The notes below the pieces were generated by a model. The model was not told the DNA's origin. It saw only the letters and a program-made list of their open reading frames with translations, and did no database searches. 64,000 nt of DNA from Tricholomella constricta (lineage: Eukaryota > Basidiomycota > Agaricomycetes > Agaricales > Lyophyllaceae). The translations under genes were made by a program, and so were the position numbers. Location: contig JAACJP010000019.1 in the NCBI GenBank assembly GCA_013368375.1, positions 124,001 to 188,000 on the forward strand, written 5' to 3'. Below are positions 30,560 through 41,523 of this stretch, in pieces. Every line of letters starts with the position of its first letter. Position 1 is the stretch's first letter.

Positions 30560-31770
30560 CCACCGCTCCACCTGTTTGTGAACGACAGTACGGCAATGCA
30601 CTATCGACGGGATCCTTGAACGCTCGGTGCACGAGCGTGTCGGGCGCGTCACAACCTCCACCTCCACCTCGCCTTTCCCGTTCTCCCCCACTCCCCCTGC
30701 GCATGCCGTAGACCCCCGCCCCCGCTTCCGCAGCCGAAAACCGTCGCACGACCATTGGGTTGAAGTCCAACATCCGCAGACCGTCCCTTTCTCCTTCTCC
30801 TTGTCCTTCCCCCTCCTCCCCCTCGACTTCATCGCGACCGCAACCATCCTCCGGCCTCGGTTCACGCGGAGCACACACCGCGTCCCGGCGCTCGTCGTGA
30901 TCCACCATGTTGGCGTCCCCGCAGTGTCAACCGGCGCGTCATAGGCGGGCCACAACAGGGCCACAGCCCGGCCACGGCATGTGGTAAGTTAGTCTTGAGG
31001 GTGCGCAGGAAGGCACTGGGGTGATGAAAATGTTCGTCTCCGCATGTGCATTCATATTCGCGTCGCCGCCTTGACCGCCCTAGTCTTGGAACATTGTATC
31101 GTCGGAGCTTTGCTCTGTCTCTCCTTCCGCCATTTCATCTGCGTCTGCGCCTCCCACCGCCCCATCGAAGACAAACACATCTCCGTCTTCGTTTTCAACC
31201 GCACCCGCACCCTCAACACCCTCTCCCTCTCTCTCAGCATTAACATCTGCCGCATGCAAGTCCACCACCAATCCACGCCCCACCTCATCCACCACCCCCA
31301 AGCCCGCCCGCTCCAGCGCCCTCTGAACAACCCTCAATACGTCCCCCGGTGCACAAGAAATATCAGGTGCTGCCACCCCCGCGCGTTACTCCCAGTATCG
31401 ACACCGCCGCACAGGCGCCGGCAGGAGGATCAGGGCCTCCCTTGGCGCTGTCGCAAAGGCGGCGGCACGGGGCGACGCGGTGATGGTAGGGTGCGGCTGG
31501 CCATGGCTGACGAGCGTGACGAAGACGTACCCGGCCCGGGGGGCAAGCGAGCGTGATGAGGGGTGCGTTGGGTGGGGTGGATTCGGTGTCCGGTTTGGTT
31601 AGTTAGGTTGCACGTTCGGGTTGCGGGGAGTGCACTATTTCGAGGGCGCTGGGTCTGCCATTCGAAGATGTCGAACCGGTCTTGGGGCTGGACTGGATTT
31701 GAGAAAGTGGGGGTGACGAGGGCGAGGTGTATGCCGACGATCTCGATGCCGATGGAGACGTGGTGACCGC
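30560..31770 (-). pseudogene. Propeller-type (F-box family) protein relic, copy 2
   Basis: Diverged duplicate of 20830-22010. The minus strand carries IVGIHLALVTPTFSNPVQPQ and DRFDIFEWQTQRPRNSALPA near 31745-31615, an acidic Gly-rich middle (31376-31080), and a C-terminal TLVHRAFKDPVDSALPYC near 30640-30580. Frames change repeatedly and a stop interrupts the part around 31600, so no continuous product is possible without many introns. The downstream neighbour is the membrane protein gene, in the same order as in copy 1. Confidence 0.5.
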
Positions 31771-31995
31771 GATGAGGTCGTGCTGTAGATGTTGAGGCCG
31801 CATCAGAGGTCGGGCGGCAGAGGAAGACAAAAGAAAAGGAGACACGAACGACGTTGAAGTTGACAAGTGCCCCGACATGCAGGATCAGGATGCAACGAGT
31901 TCAATCATCTGGCCTCTTTAACCTTCCGCCGATCTCGGCGAGCTCAGAACAGAGAACAAACGACCGAACAATGCATCACCCGTCCACCCCCATCT

Positions 31996-33511
31996 TCATC
32001 CCAAAAACGTCTTACCATCACACCAGCACACAACAGCCGTGTGCTCCCTGAACCACTCCCTGTCCTCCCCCGTCATAACGGGAACCCTAAGTCCATAAAG
32101 ATGCATCATTGGCTCATCCGCGGTGGAATGCGCATTCCGCCGCTCCACCATCCGCCTCAACGCAGCGATGGAAAAGCCAAAGCAATCTGTCAAGTCCAGT
32201 GACCATAGCTCGGGCGCGTTGAGCACGGACCGGTCCGGGGCAGTGTTACCAAGGATGTCCAATACATCGTCGTTGAAGCTAAGACACGCCTTCAGCTCTA
32301 GTTCATCGCCTTCCCACGTCGAGAGGATGGCTTGCAAAATCTCTGGACTCAGTTCGTCGCCACCGTCGAAGCAGAGATGGTACGAGGCCGGCAGCGTATC
32401 CTGTGGCGACAGCGGGCAGCGAGAGATGTGCAGGGTGTCGTTGGGGTCGAGGTTCGCCAGCAGCGCTTTGGTTGTGTTGCGATTGAGGTCACGCATGGAG
32501 AGCTGTCCCGATATGGATTCTTCGGAAGGGGTGCTGTGCGATGGCTCGGCGAGACAGTCGTAATGGATGTCGTCAAATTCCAATCTCGAGAAATCGCGCA
32601 AGAGGGGAATGGCGTTGGTGAAATTGAAAGGGTCCGAGTGATCCTGACCGCTTGGGGGTGGATGGTAGTGGACGATGCGCAGGGATGGAAATTTGGGGCC
32701 CCGACGTAGCCAGTGGTGAAACCACCACGACGCATTTTTGAACACATCGATGAAGGTCCAACCGCTCAGGGTAAGGGCAATCAGCCCAGTGAAGGGGAAG
32801 TCTGTGGGATCTCGCTCCTCGATTTGCGGTTGATGCTTCACATCGGTTGGGACGGACGCCTCCAAGGATAACTTGACGAGGTGTGGGGCGTAATGAAGGA
32901 AATCGGCGGACAGCGAGGGAAGTGAAGAGGGGTAGGCAACATCGAACGTCAAAGTTTGGCAACGAAAAACGTGAGTTCGGATCACGTCCATCACCTCTTT
33001 GAGACGCGCCTGTTCAAGTGCGGGCTTGCCGATGAAAGAGGTGGAATGTCGCCTTGTAACGGTGATGTTGATCGAAAAGTTACCAGACCACTCAAGGTGG
33101 GCGCGTACAAAGGAGAGGGAGAAGTCAGCAGAGTCGTAGACGATGACTACGCGTGTCCAGTACTTGGGCAGAGTGGATAAGACGTCCCTCCATTGGCAAT
33201 TAACGGATGACAGCGCGTACGGGAAAAGCGAGGGAGCGCGAATGTCAGCCCTTGGGTCCCAGTTATTGGTGTACCAATCCAGGTTTTTGACATCGTCGAG
33301 GGTGTATTCGAAATCCCTCTGGGTACTAAGGTTGATACGGTTCTCTGCATACACGAGTTTGAAGATTATAAGGAGAATTTCGAAAGGAAGCGCGGGCGCG
33401 ATAGGTCGGGATGGGTCCACCGAGAGTGTAGTCAGCACCTCCTGTTGTTGAGAATTTGAAAGCAGTCAGCATGATATCGAACTGAGAGGACCAAACACCT
33501 TAGCCTACCAT
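31996..33511 (-). CDS. F-box-like protein with leucine-rich region
   Basis: One long exon (33441-31996) is open for about 482 codons. It lacks an ATG at its 5' end, but an ATG at 33511-33509 is followed directly by GTAGGC, and a CAACAACAG acceptor ends at 33442; splicing out 33508-33442 (67 bp) gives MEVLTTLSVDPSRP in frame. The N-terminal PALPFEILLIIFKLVYAE is an F-box-like motif. The remainder has alternating hydrophobic repeats (LRIVHYHPPPS, LWSLDLTDCFGFSIAALRRM). Such proteins normally recruit targets to SCF ubiquitin ligases, but substrates are unknown in this very large basidiomycete family. A decayed relative lies at 46716-47410. Confidence 0.82.
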
Positions 33512-33602
33512 GGCGGTAACTAGCAAGGCTTCCCGGGCACAATGGATGAGCAATACTCGCAAAGTTGAATCAGTTGTTCGAGCTTGAGCTTGATTGAGCC
33601 TG

Positions 33603-33885
33603 TGTTACGGTCAAGGCTAGAGAGTTAGAATTTAGCAGAAACGTAGTATAGCAACATGATGGTTGTGTTTGATTCAACGGAGAGTAAAGTAAAGCGAGAA
33701 ACGACGAATATAAGTGAAGTGAGACCCATGTATATGTAATGGTGACCGTGACATCATCCCCCATGGCGGATTGAGGCGATGGGGACGAGATACGCGGCCT
33801 GTACTAGTGGTAGTAGCTGGGGGAGGTAAGTAGAGAGATCGAGGATTTTGATGTTTGTGTTCACGACCGTCTACCGACTTGTTGA
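33603..33885 (-). mobile_element. Element D family fragment: pol 3' end plus 3' LTR
   Basis: On the minus strand about 130 bp of pol end (PPATTTSTGRVSRP) leads to CATGGGGGATGA and then a 151-bp LTR (33753-33603; TGTCACGGTCACC to TTGACCGTAACA). The LTR contains TTGAATCAAAC (complement of 33667-33677), which pairs over 11 bases with the first bases after the 5' LTR of D1. This fragment keeps the 3' LTR that D1 and D2 have lost. The rest of the element is absent. Confidence 0.85.
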
Positions 33886-34005
33886 ACAACGTGGTTCGAT
33901 GCTAACACGTCCGCATTCGGGCCGTGAAAGGCGACAAAGCTCCTTCGTAAACGTCCTCAGAGCTCCGTCGTCATTGTCCTCGTCCGCACCAGGTAGCCAT
34001 TTCTG

Positions 34006-35168
34006 ATGTCCCTTCTACCGAGACGTAACGTAATATTGCAGGATTTCGACGGGAACGTGATTGCGGGTGAGATATCGACCACATCGCCGGACGTCAGACC
34101 TTGCTCACGGATTCCAGGCTTCTGGCAATATGGTTCAGTCTCTTGGACCACTTTTTCGTTGTGGTTGAATTCTCTCATCCAGACGGAGCAGCATTGGGCA
34201 GTCTTTGATTTCGACGAAAACAGTCCAAACCGTCACGGAGGGCAGCGGTCGCTTGATTCTGAGATAGTCCCCCCAGGGGACTATATCCTGCTTCGAGAAG
34301 GTACGTAACCTCTGTTTCAGTTTTATGACGACGTATTCACGGCGCTCCAGACGGCAGCCCCTTACCAGTTACTCTGACCGAAGAGAGAGCACGTATCCGC
34401 CAACCCACTCATTCTGACACACCAGCTCGGGTGAGTCCTCCGCCTCTGACGCATAGAATGATGTCTAAAAGTAAGACTCAGCGGGAACACTACCGTAACC
34501 GGACACGAGAGAGGGATGGGAAATGCTTGATTACGGGGCAGAGATTCGCTACATGGAGTCCGCTGAGGGCCGCTCATATATTTCCTCGTGCCCACGTTCA
34601 TGAAGTGAGTTCAGCTAGTCGCATGGTCCTTGACTAATGTTCCTCGGCTCTCCAGTGGGTAAGAAAACAGTTCCATCACCTCATCACCGATACCGCGCCT
34701 GCATCGGACGTTGGTGGTGATTCGAAAATCGACTCTGTGCAAAATGTGTTCATGCTACGAAGTGACCTGCACGATATGTGGGATAATTATGAGTTTGGTG
34801 TCAACCCTGACGTGAGTGCCTAATTTTGGGATGTCGCGTCTACGATTTGAATTCCTAAAATTTAGGACAATTATCGCATCACCGGATTCATCAATGGCTT
34901 AGACCATGTGCACGGTTTGACCCTTCACCTTGATCATATTGTGGACCCGACAATCCGTCCGCTGGACGAACTCTTCCGCGACCATATCCTGCAGGGCGTC
35001 CTGAAACATATGAAAGGTGCGGGAGAGCCAACCTGGGACTACGAGGATGCTGGTGGCTTCGATCTGTCGAGACAAGAGATCTGGGGAAGCGTCGAGGGTA
35101 AGGAGCGGCTGGAGCTGGAAATTTTCGATAGGCTCTTTGGACATCAAGTCGCAGAGGACTTAGGTTAA
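34006..35168 (+). CDS. HNH nuclease-domain protein, five exons
   Basis: Exons 34006-34300, 34351-34430, 34476-34604, 34656-34811 and 34866-35168, all with GT-AG introns of 45-54 bp, join into 963 bp (320 residues) with no stop. The second half has a fungal HNH pattern: RDGKCLITGQRFATW, AAHIFPRAHVHE, then DSVQNVFMLRSDLHDMWDNY and FGVNPDDNYRI. The His pair in AAHIFPRAH and the Asn/His of the QN...LHDMWDNY segment are the likely metal-binding and catalytic positions. The N-terminal part (NVILQDFDGNVIAGEIS) is unknown. This protein type is highly expanded in agaricomycetes and its role is not established. A truncated copy lies inverted at 52481-53518. Confidence 0.85.
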
Positions 35169-36139
35169 GGGTTTCGTATTAGTGCGTAAAACACTGTATA
35201 GTCTATGTATATATAATGGTCGTAGTCTTTGAAATGTATTGGTCCATGAGTGCCTAGAGGCCCTACGAGAATGATCATAGGCTCTCATCGATCTCATCCG
35301 TCACAAGCAATTATGTCGGAATGGCCTAGGGTCAGTCCTCGAAGCCTCGGTAGCTCGTAAATACCAGTTTGTTCCGAGTTCTATTTATAGAACGAGGTCT
35401 TTCCACCTGAGTTTTGGGCCAGTTATTTAATGATTGGATCAATTTGTTCCCATCATAATGATGGGATCACTTTCAGCCAACAGTCGGCAGGAAAAACGGC
35501 GCCGGCACCTGCCGTGATCCGACGGCGATCAATGGTCACGTGACCCGGCACGTCTGCGCGAAAGCGCTCGCCTCCCTCCCTCCTGCCCGCGGCGCATCTT
35601 GTAAGCTCCCTTGGTTCACGAAAAAAAATTCGTCGCTGCGAGGCACCTCCCTCAGCTCCCTGAGCATACCTGAGGGGGGATATACCTAGCTTAAAAGCAT
35701 CTAAAATTGATTTTGTTCTACAAGGGGTGACAGTTTACAGTCCTTTAAATGTACATATGAGCAGAAAAGCAACCCAGCACACCTGAAGCCTCCCACAGGC
35801 ATGTCCAGGAGGCAAATGTACTGTACTGAGAGCCTATGGTCCTGCTGTTGACTGCTATATGAGCCAGAAGTGGTCATTAAGCTCTGAAATAAGGGGGCTA
35901 AGTGCTCATAAGCACTTAGCTCTGACTGATTTATTGTAAATCAGGCCAATTTATGGGCCTAATTTACAGGCCACGAGCTGGGCCAACAGCCTGGTAAATC
36001 AGCTCAGTGCGCGCCCATCAATTTGGGTTTCTGAATTCACCTCATGCAGCCTCTCGGCCGTGCAAACTGAACTATTTGAGCAGCACACTTTGCTATCGTG
36101 TTGCTATCCCTTGCCCTCTCACAAGCAACAATTCTGACC
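35169..36139. other. Non-coding flank of a DNA transposon-like unit, with hairpins
   Basis: No ORF of note. Two adjacent inverted repeats stand out at 35897-35920 and 35935-35968; see their own entry. The left boundary of the unit that carries the UCH-like ORF should lie in here, but no terminal repeat was identified. Confidence 0.5.
35897..35968. repeat. Two consecutive perfect/near-perfect hairpins
   Basis: GCTAAGTGCT (35897-35906) and AGCACTTAGC (35911-35920) are perfect 10-bp arms around CATA. TGTAAATCAGGCC (35935-35947) and GGCCTAATTTACA (35956-35968) are 13-bp arms with one G-T-type mismatch. They lie about 170-240 bp before the UCH-like ORF and may be subterminal transposase-binding repeats. 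Confidence 0.75.
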
Positions 36140-37075
36140 ATGGATTCAGACTTAAAAAGAGGCCAAAAATGTAATCAACATAAGTCTAAACTAAAATTTG
36201 TGAGGTCAATGGACTTGCTGCTGCAGCAATTTTCAGACCTGTTGTCTGAGTATATATGCCTCTCAGCAGCACAGTTTGGAATGGGGACGCACCTCAGATA
36301 TAAAATTTTAGCAGCATGGTGCCAGGGTCCCACACGTGTCTGTAAGCGACGTCCGAGAATTGCCATGATTTACCAGAATTTACATCCCCAATGTCAAACG
36401 GTCAAAATATCTGTACTTGATGTTGAATACTTTGTTGCTCCTGTAGGGGTGGCATGGCGGGACAATAGTTGTGCGTATGACATGACTGTCGTGTTGTTGC
36501 ACAATTCATAGCACCGAAAACCCGACACCATCACTGAGCTCCTTACATTCTGTAATTCTGAGATTTTGGCTTTGCTCATTGCACAATTCTCTTATGCCGC
36601 TACCTTGCAGCCAGTTCGCTTGGAGAACCTGCGTAACACCTTGCATCACTCTTTATTCGTGAAATCTCCTTCCACAATTGTTTGGGTACACAAGCGTGCA
36701 CTCAATGTTTGACTACATCTTTGACTCCCGTGTCCAGGTCTTGTCGTCCAAGCTTGCCTGTCCAAACTGCCATCATGTGAACTACGTGGTTGATCCTATC
36801 ACGGGTTGTTTTTTTATACCTATGACAGATGGCGATACCTCATTGCAAACCTATGTACGCGATTTTCAGTACCAGGTGGGGTCATGGTGTCACTCATGTC
36901 AGAGTGCGTTGAGAATGGTACATACTTTTGTACACGCTCCTCTTTTGTTGGCCTTCGATTTGACACGGGGAAGTCCGACACTCTCATGGGACTTAACGGT
37001 ACTTATATCAGGACAAAGGCGTTGTCAGTGGCAGGTTAATTACTGCCTTGCTGGTGTCATTTACCATGGTGAATG
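36140..37075 (+). pseudogene. UCH-like peptidase ORF of a DNA transposon, 5' part
   Basis: ATG at 36140 opens MDSDLKRGQKCNQHKSKLKF. Near 36450 the translation GVAWRDNSCAYD matches the catalytic-Cys motif of the ubiquitin-hydrolase-like peptidase that accompanies many basidiomycete DNA transposases. After in-frame stops, LACPNCHHVNYVVDP and FDLTRGSPTLSWDLTVLISG follow, then LAGVIYHGE at the end. Element D1 interrupts here after GAATG; continuation at 41362 gives CHFVSRVIS, supplying the expected His, and ends MAVYVQA at 41523. Several stops make this copy inactive. No transposase core was found nearby. A second copy, with the same interruption, is at 53635-58851. Confidence 0.6.
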
Positions 37076-37228
37076 TGTTGCGGTCACCAATTTTTACATA
37101 TACATATGTCTCACTTTACTTACTTATCTGTCGTTTCTCACTTTACTTACTCTCTGTTGAATCAACACATCCATTTCTGCGATACTACATTTACTCTAAG
37201 TTCTGATACTTGAGCCTTGACTGTAACA
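37076..37228 (+). repeat. 5' LTR of D1 (153 bp)
   Basis: TGTTGCGGTCACC to GCCTTGACTGTAACA. It contains TTGAATCAA at 37157-37165, complementary to TTGATTCAA at 37231-37239 just after the LTR. Confidence 0.9.
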
Positions 37229-37239
37229 GTTTGATTCAA
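37229..37239 (+). other. Putative self-priming primer binding site of D1
   Basis: GTTTGATTCAA begins at the first base after the LTR. It does not start with TGG as tRNA-type primer sites do. It is perfectly complementary to TTGAATCAAAC within the LTR of the related fragment at 33603-33753, and over nine bases to the D1 LTR. This is the arrangement of Tf1-type self-primed elements. Confidence 0.6.
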
Positions 37240-37783
37240 TCACAAAATCTGGTACTATGTCCATTCCAGTCAAAAACCCAGCTCCTCAGGCTCCGCCCTC
37301 CTCTGTTGACTCTATCGTTATCCCTGAGACACCTCCCCCTGGAATTGGTGTACAGGAACTTTGGCGCATTGTACACGCTATCAGGAAATCTGTCTCCAAA
37401 GACTCTGAGCAATGCAAGACAGAGAATTTGGCTATTCTCGATGCACTTCATGATCTCAAGTCTCAGCAACATACTAGCCACTCCCCTGCTTCGTTCACCA
37501 GCTCCTTCTCTCCACTTTCCTCTGACACTTCAGCCGCTCCTCAACCACCTGCTCCTCCCTCAAGCTCTGAAGGCTCGGGCATCCCAAAGGTCTGCAAACC
37601 GCGCATGTACGACAGAACCATCGGTCAGCTCAGTTCATTCCTTTGAGAGATCAACAACGCCCTACACCTTCAATGTCGCTCTCTTCCTACGGACTACGAC
37701 AAAGTTTTGTACTTCAGTTTTTACCTCAAGGACGGATCACCAGCATTGTGGTATGCGAGTATCGAAAAGACGCACCCTGAACT

Positions 37784-38743
37784 TGTTAGTGTCAGGGGAA
37801 CTCCCGTTCGCGCTCTCCGACGCTCATTGGTCGTCCCCCGACTGCGCACGATCGCTCTCGTCCCGTTCCCGATCGCATCCCCAACGCTCCGACCCCAGCA
37901 TCGTGTACATACTCCTACATACCCCTACACTCATTTAGTCCTCTTCCTGACGCGTACCAACACCAATCCCGACAAACCTGACATCCCAACGTCGGCTGCC
38001 CGACCTCGTGCCCGTACCCTGCACCACGAGGATCAGACAGCGTCGGGAACGTGTCCAGACACGCGCCGCTGACCATTCCCTGTCATTACATGTACAGTAT
38101 ACCATAGAGGACCTGCCCTCACGTACATACATCGTATATAGTCGTTCCCCTGACATCTGGGAATCCTTTAGTCTATTCTCTTTGGATTCCCCCTTGTCAG
38201 GTAGGCCTGCCTCTACTACATTCCTTACTGTACATAATATAACTTCAGATTCCCCCTTGTCAGTGTGATAGTGCTCCACTGTAGGGTTGCCCTAACAGTT
38301 AGAGGACGTCCGGATGGGCAAAGGCGAGCGAGGAGCTGCAAGCCGGCGCAAGCCAAGAGGGTCCTAAATGTGATCAAGTGAGCAATCAACAGTGCGAAAC
38401 GTGAAGAGGGCGACAAGAGAGCAAGCTAAGAGTTGATCAATGTATAAACCCGAAGATACTGTTATTGTTCAGGTTGGAGATAGAATATCTCCAACCCAGG
38501 CTTATATACTACATCACTGAGCCGGTGACTAAGGCGGTATGTAAAAGCGCTGACTACTGATGAGTAACAATTTCCAGCTGACTGATAGGGATCTAAGTAG
38601 TGGTGTCAGTGTGGGAGTAATAGCTACAAAAGGGGCGTAAGAACAGTATGGCGGTCAGTAAGTATGTCTAAGGCGGGGCCATGGGGGCCGATGACAGAGA
38701 ACAAGAGACTAAGCGATAATAGGACTGGGCGCACCCCCTTACA
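37784..38743 (+). repeat. Solo LTR E inside D1 gag, itself interrupted
   Basis: TGTTAGAGGACGTCCGG to CACCCCCTTACA, flanked by GAACT at 37779-37783 and 38744-38748. About 447 bp once solo LTR 1 (37790-38297) and its extra GTTAG are removed. Contains a perfect 10-bp inverted repeat, GTTGGAGATA with TATCTCCAAC (near 38474-38496). Shared with D2. Confidence 0.85.
37790..38297 (+). repeat. Solo LTR 1 (A-related family) nested in LTR E
   Basis: 508 bp, TGTCAGGGGAACTCC to GGGTTGCCCTAACA, flanked by GTTAG at 37785-37789 and 38298-38302. It shares its ends and the repeated GGATTCCCCCTTGTCAG phrase with the LTRs of chromovirus A. Also present at the same site in D2. Confidence 0.9.
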
Positions 38744-39539
38744 GAACTCTTCCACGACTTTTGTGGATTCTATCAAGCATTTGTGGAACACATTGATGAT
38801 ACTGATAAACACGCTACTGCCCTCGCTAAGGTCCATAAGCTCAAGCAAGAACCCGAGCCGGCTGCCAATTATGTGTCTCGCTATCGCGAGATCATTGCTG
38901 ACCTTAACTTTGATGAAGACTCCAAAATCGACAATTTCTACCCAGGACTCAAAGAAACCGTCAAGGATGCCATGGTTATTCCCCCTCATCCCAAGACCTT
39001 TAATGACTATGTGAAGATGATTATTTCTATTGACAATAGAATCCATTGTCGTCAAACGGAGGTCAAGGAACACCACATTAAGACTCCTAACCCTACTTCT
39101 CAACCTCGGCAACCTCCGGCTACCGCTCATGTGCCACACACTTTGTCTTCCTTGTCGTCCTCCGACATCGTTCCAATGGAAGTTGACAGTATGCGCCGTG
39201 GAAAGGTTATGCCCGCTGAACGCGAGCATCGTCGAGCTAATAATCTTTGTTATTATTGCGGTCAAGGTACACACTCAGTTAATAACTGTCCCAATATGTC
39301 TGAGCATGCAAAGCGTGATATGAGGGCTAGACAAGCTAAATCTACGCCCAAGGCTGATCCCAAATCGGGAAAAGCCTAACCGGTCTCCCTTCAGAGGTCC
39401 AAGGGCTACCGGACAACAATGTAAGGACCCATCTGACCACTCTGGAGCTCATTGTCCATTTTCGGCTTGATAACGGGAGATGGACACATGTTTCCTCACT
39501 CCACGCACCTCGTTATAATTTTCCTACAGATACAAATGC

Positions 39540-40366
39540 CTCGTCTCCCGACCATTTCTTTATTTTGGTTTCGCTCAATTTTCCAAATCACAAACCCGTC
39601 AAGACTTTTGCCCTCATCGACTCAGGTGCTTTGGCATCTTGTATTTGGGACGTCTTCGCTATGCGACATTCTCTGCCACGATGCGCAAAGGAATTACCAA
39701 TCCCAATAATAGCAGTGGACAACTGACCCATTGCCTCTGGACTCGTTTCCTCTGATGTAATTACACAACTAATGGTGGACAAACACTCCGAGTGCATCAC
39801 ACTAGGCATAGTTTCTGTCCCTTTCCCTGTTATTCTAGGTCTGGATTGGCTTTGCTGCCACAATCCACATATCGATAGGGATAATCCCGATTTTACTCTT
39901 TCTTGCTGCAATCTCAAGCACACTTTTCTGGTTACGGTCCCCGCTAAAGGCTTTGGTCTTACACGGCCCATTACTACACAAACCTCAATTCAAGCATGTC
40001 CTATTACCATGGCTGGCTTAGGCTTCGGTCTTGCCAACACCCCTATGTCTTCAGCACCAGCACTATCACCAACACCACAACCACCTCCAACATCAACACA
40101 ATATCTCAAGTCTTTCGTCAACTGGACTAGCTTTGGTCGCTCTATCTTCGACAATTCTATGCCCAAACCCAAGATCTTGGTTACAACTCCAAGAAGATTC
40201 CTCAAATATGCCAAGAATGTTCCAGTTTCGCTATTTCGTTTCCATCCAACAGGATCTCCCATCTACGTCTGCGCACAGTTCCTTCAAACATCTCAAACGC
40301 GCGTTCACTTCTTATCCCGTTCTTCGACCCCAACAAACTGTCCACTCTGCCCTTCTTCACCAACTT
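39540..40366 (+). pseudogene. D1 protease region
   Basis: The frame reads FALIDSGALASCIWD near 39610 (retropepsin DSG), then after a stop ECITLGIVSVPFPVILGLDW and DNPDFTLSC. It ends near 40366; RT sequence that should follow is missing. Stop codons interrupt it, so it is inactive. Confidence 0.8.
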
Positions 40367-40429
40367 AGGTTTCTACCCTACCTTTTCTCCAAAATGTTCC
40401 AATCTTTCTACCGTCCCCGCTGCTGAAAA

Positions 40430-41340
40430 CCTTGCTCAACTTTTAGATCAGATTCATGCTGAACTTTGTGCCAAACTTCAGTATTTGCAAGAACGTCAAG
40501 AAAAAATATTCAACACTCGTGTTCTCCCTTCTCCAACTTATGCGCCCGACCAACTGGTGTGGTTGCTTTGTTAGAATATTCGAACAACTCGACCGTCACT
40601 TAAATTGGATCATTGACGCCACGGTCCCTTCCCAGTTGTTCAATGAATCGGCTTACAATCATATCAGCTACGTCTACCATTCTATCTCTCTCGTCTACAT
40701 CTAGTTTTTCACACCTCCCTATTGGAAGCTTATTAAGATCCCTCTGAATTCCACCCACATTCCTCTCCACAACCCTTCCAACTCGCCGACTCTCCCCCAT
40801 CTATTTCCCATATTCTTGACTCTCACAAAATAGGTCACCGTTATGAGTATTTTGTCCACTGGTCTTCCCTACCCGACACCGATAACTCCTGGATTCCTCT
40901 CTCTGACATCCCTACCACTGCCAACAAAATCATCGACTGTTTCCATTGCCGACATCCTTGTGCTCCAAGACCTCACCCAGTTATGTTACAACAACATTTT
41001 TCTCTTCCTACTGATACTGTACCTACTATCCCAGACACTACTGTACCTACACAAGCGGTGAATCAAGACAAATCAACTGCCGAATCTCCCCTCTCTATGG
41101 CTGAGTCTCACATATCGCACTCCGGCATGACTAGCATCACGTCAGGAGACATGTCAGCCTCGGTAGATGGTTGTGAACAGGATTCGGTACGCAATTCCAC
41201 TTCATCGTTTTTACGACACCATGCACGATCCAAATCCCCTATTACGAAAAAACAAAATCCTTGTTCTGTCTATGTACCTCCCCCTGCTACTACTACTCGT
41301 ACAGGCCGCGTCACTTGTCCTCTCCATCGTCTCGACCCGC
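40430..41340 (+). pseudogene. D1 integrase C-terminus and chromodomain
   Basis: LLDQIHAELCAKLQYLQERQ and APDQLVWLL resemble the region between the integrase core and its C-terminal domain; LVFHTSLLE follows, then a chromodomain-like GHRYEYFVHWSSLPDTDNSW (about 40834-40895) and a Ser/Thr-rich tail to PPATTTRTGRVTCPLHRLDP. It carries several stops. It joins directly to protease sequence, showing an internal deletion of about 2 kb relative to a normal pol. Confidence 0.75.
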
Positions 41341-41361
41341 CATTAAGCCTTGACCGTAACA

Positions 41362-41523
41362 GAATGCCACTTTGTTTCTCGAGTGATCTCCCCTTTAGGT
41401 CTCGCACAATGGGATGACCACATGTGCTTCTGTGGAGCATGAAGGGTCCGACTTAGAAATTTGGAGCCTTGCATACTATTTGGGTGCCAAAAATGCAATT
41501 ATGGCTGTGTATGTTCAGGCGTA
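41362..41523 (+). pseudogene. UCH-like peptidase ORF, 3' part
   Basis: After the target duplicate GAATG the reading frame gives CHFVSRVISPLG, and after a frameshift GMTTCASVEHEGSD and LAYYLGAKNAIMAVYVQA with a stop at 41521-41523. This completes the ORF that starts at 36140. Homology to the second copy continues to about 41648. Confidence 0.6.

Larger units (their letters stand above)
37257..39379 (+). pseudogene. D1 Gag (split by solo LTRs, one in-frame stop)
   Basis: Part 1 (37257-37783) runs from MSIPVKNPAPQAPPSSVDS to KTHPEL, with a TGA at 37644-37646 where D2 has Arg. Part 2 (38744-39379) continues LFHDFCGFYQAFVEHIDD once the solo LTRs are removed, then YVSRYREIIADLNFDED and a CCHC zinc knuckle, CYYCGQGTHSVNNCP (about 39247-39291). 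The overall layout is a standard Ty3/gypsy Gag with a Pro-rich N-terminus and capsid-like helices. Confidence 0.85.
37076..41361 (+). mobile_element. Element D1: deleted Ty3/gypsy element with nested solo LTRs
   Basis: Flanked by GAATG at 37071-37075 and 41362-41366. The 5' LTR is complete (37076-37228); the 3' LTR is reduced to its last ~19 bp (TTAAGCCTTGACCGTAACA). It encodes Gag with a zinc knuckle and a protease, then jumps to the integrase C-terminus and chromodomain, lacking RT, RNase H and the integrase core. Gag is split at 37783/38744 by a solo LTR with another solo LTR inside it. D2 (53914-58712) has the same deletion, the same truncated 3' end, the same nested LTRs and the same target duplicate. 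It cannot transpose by itself. Confidence 0.9.
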
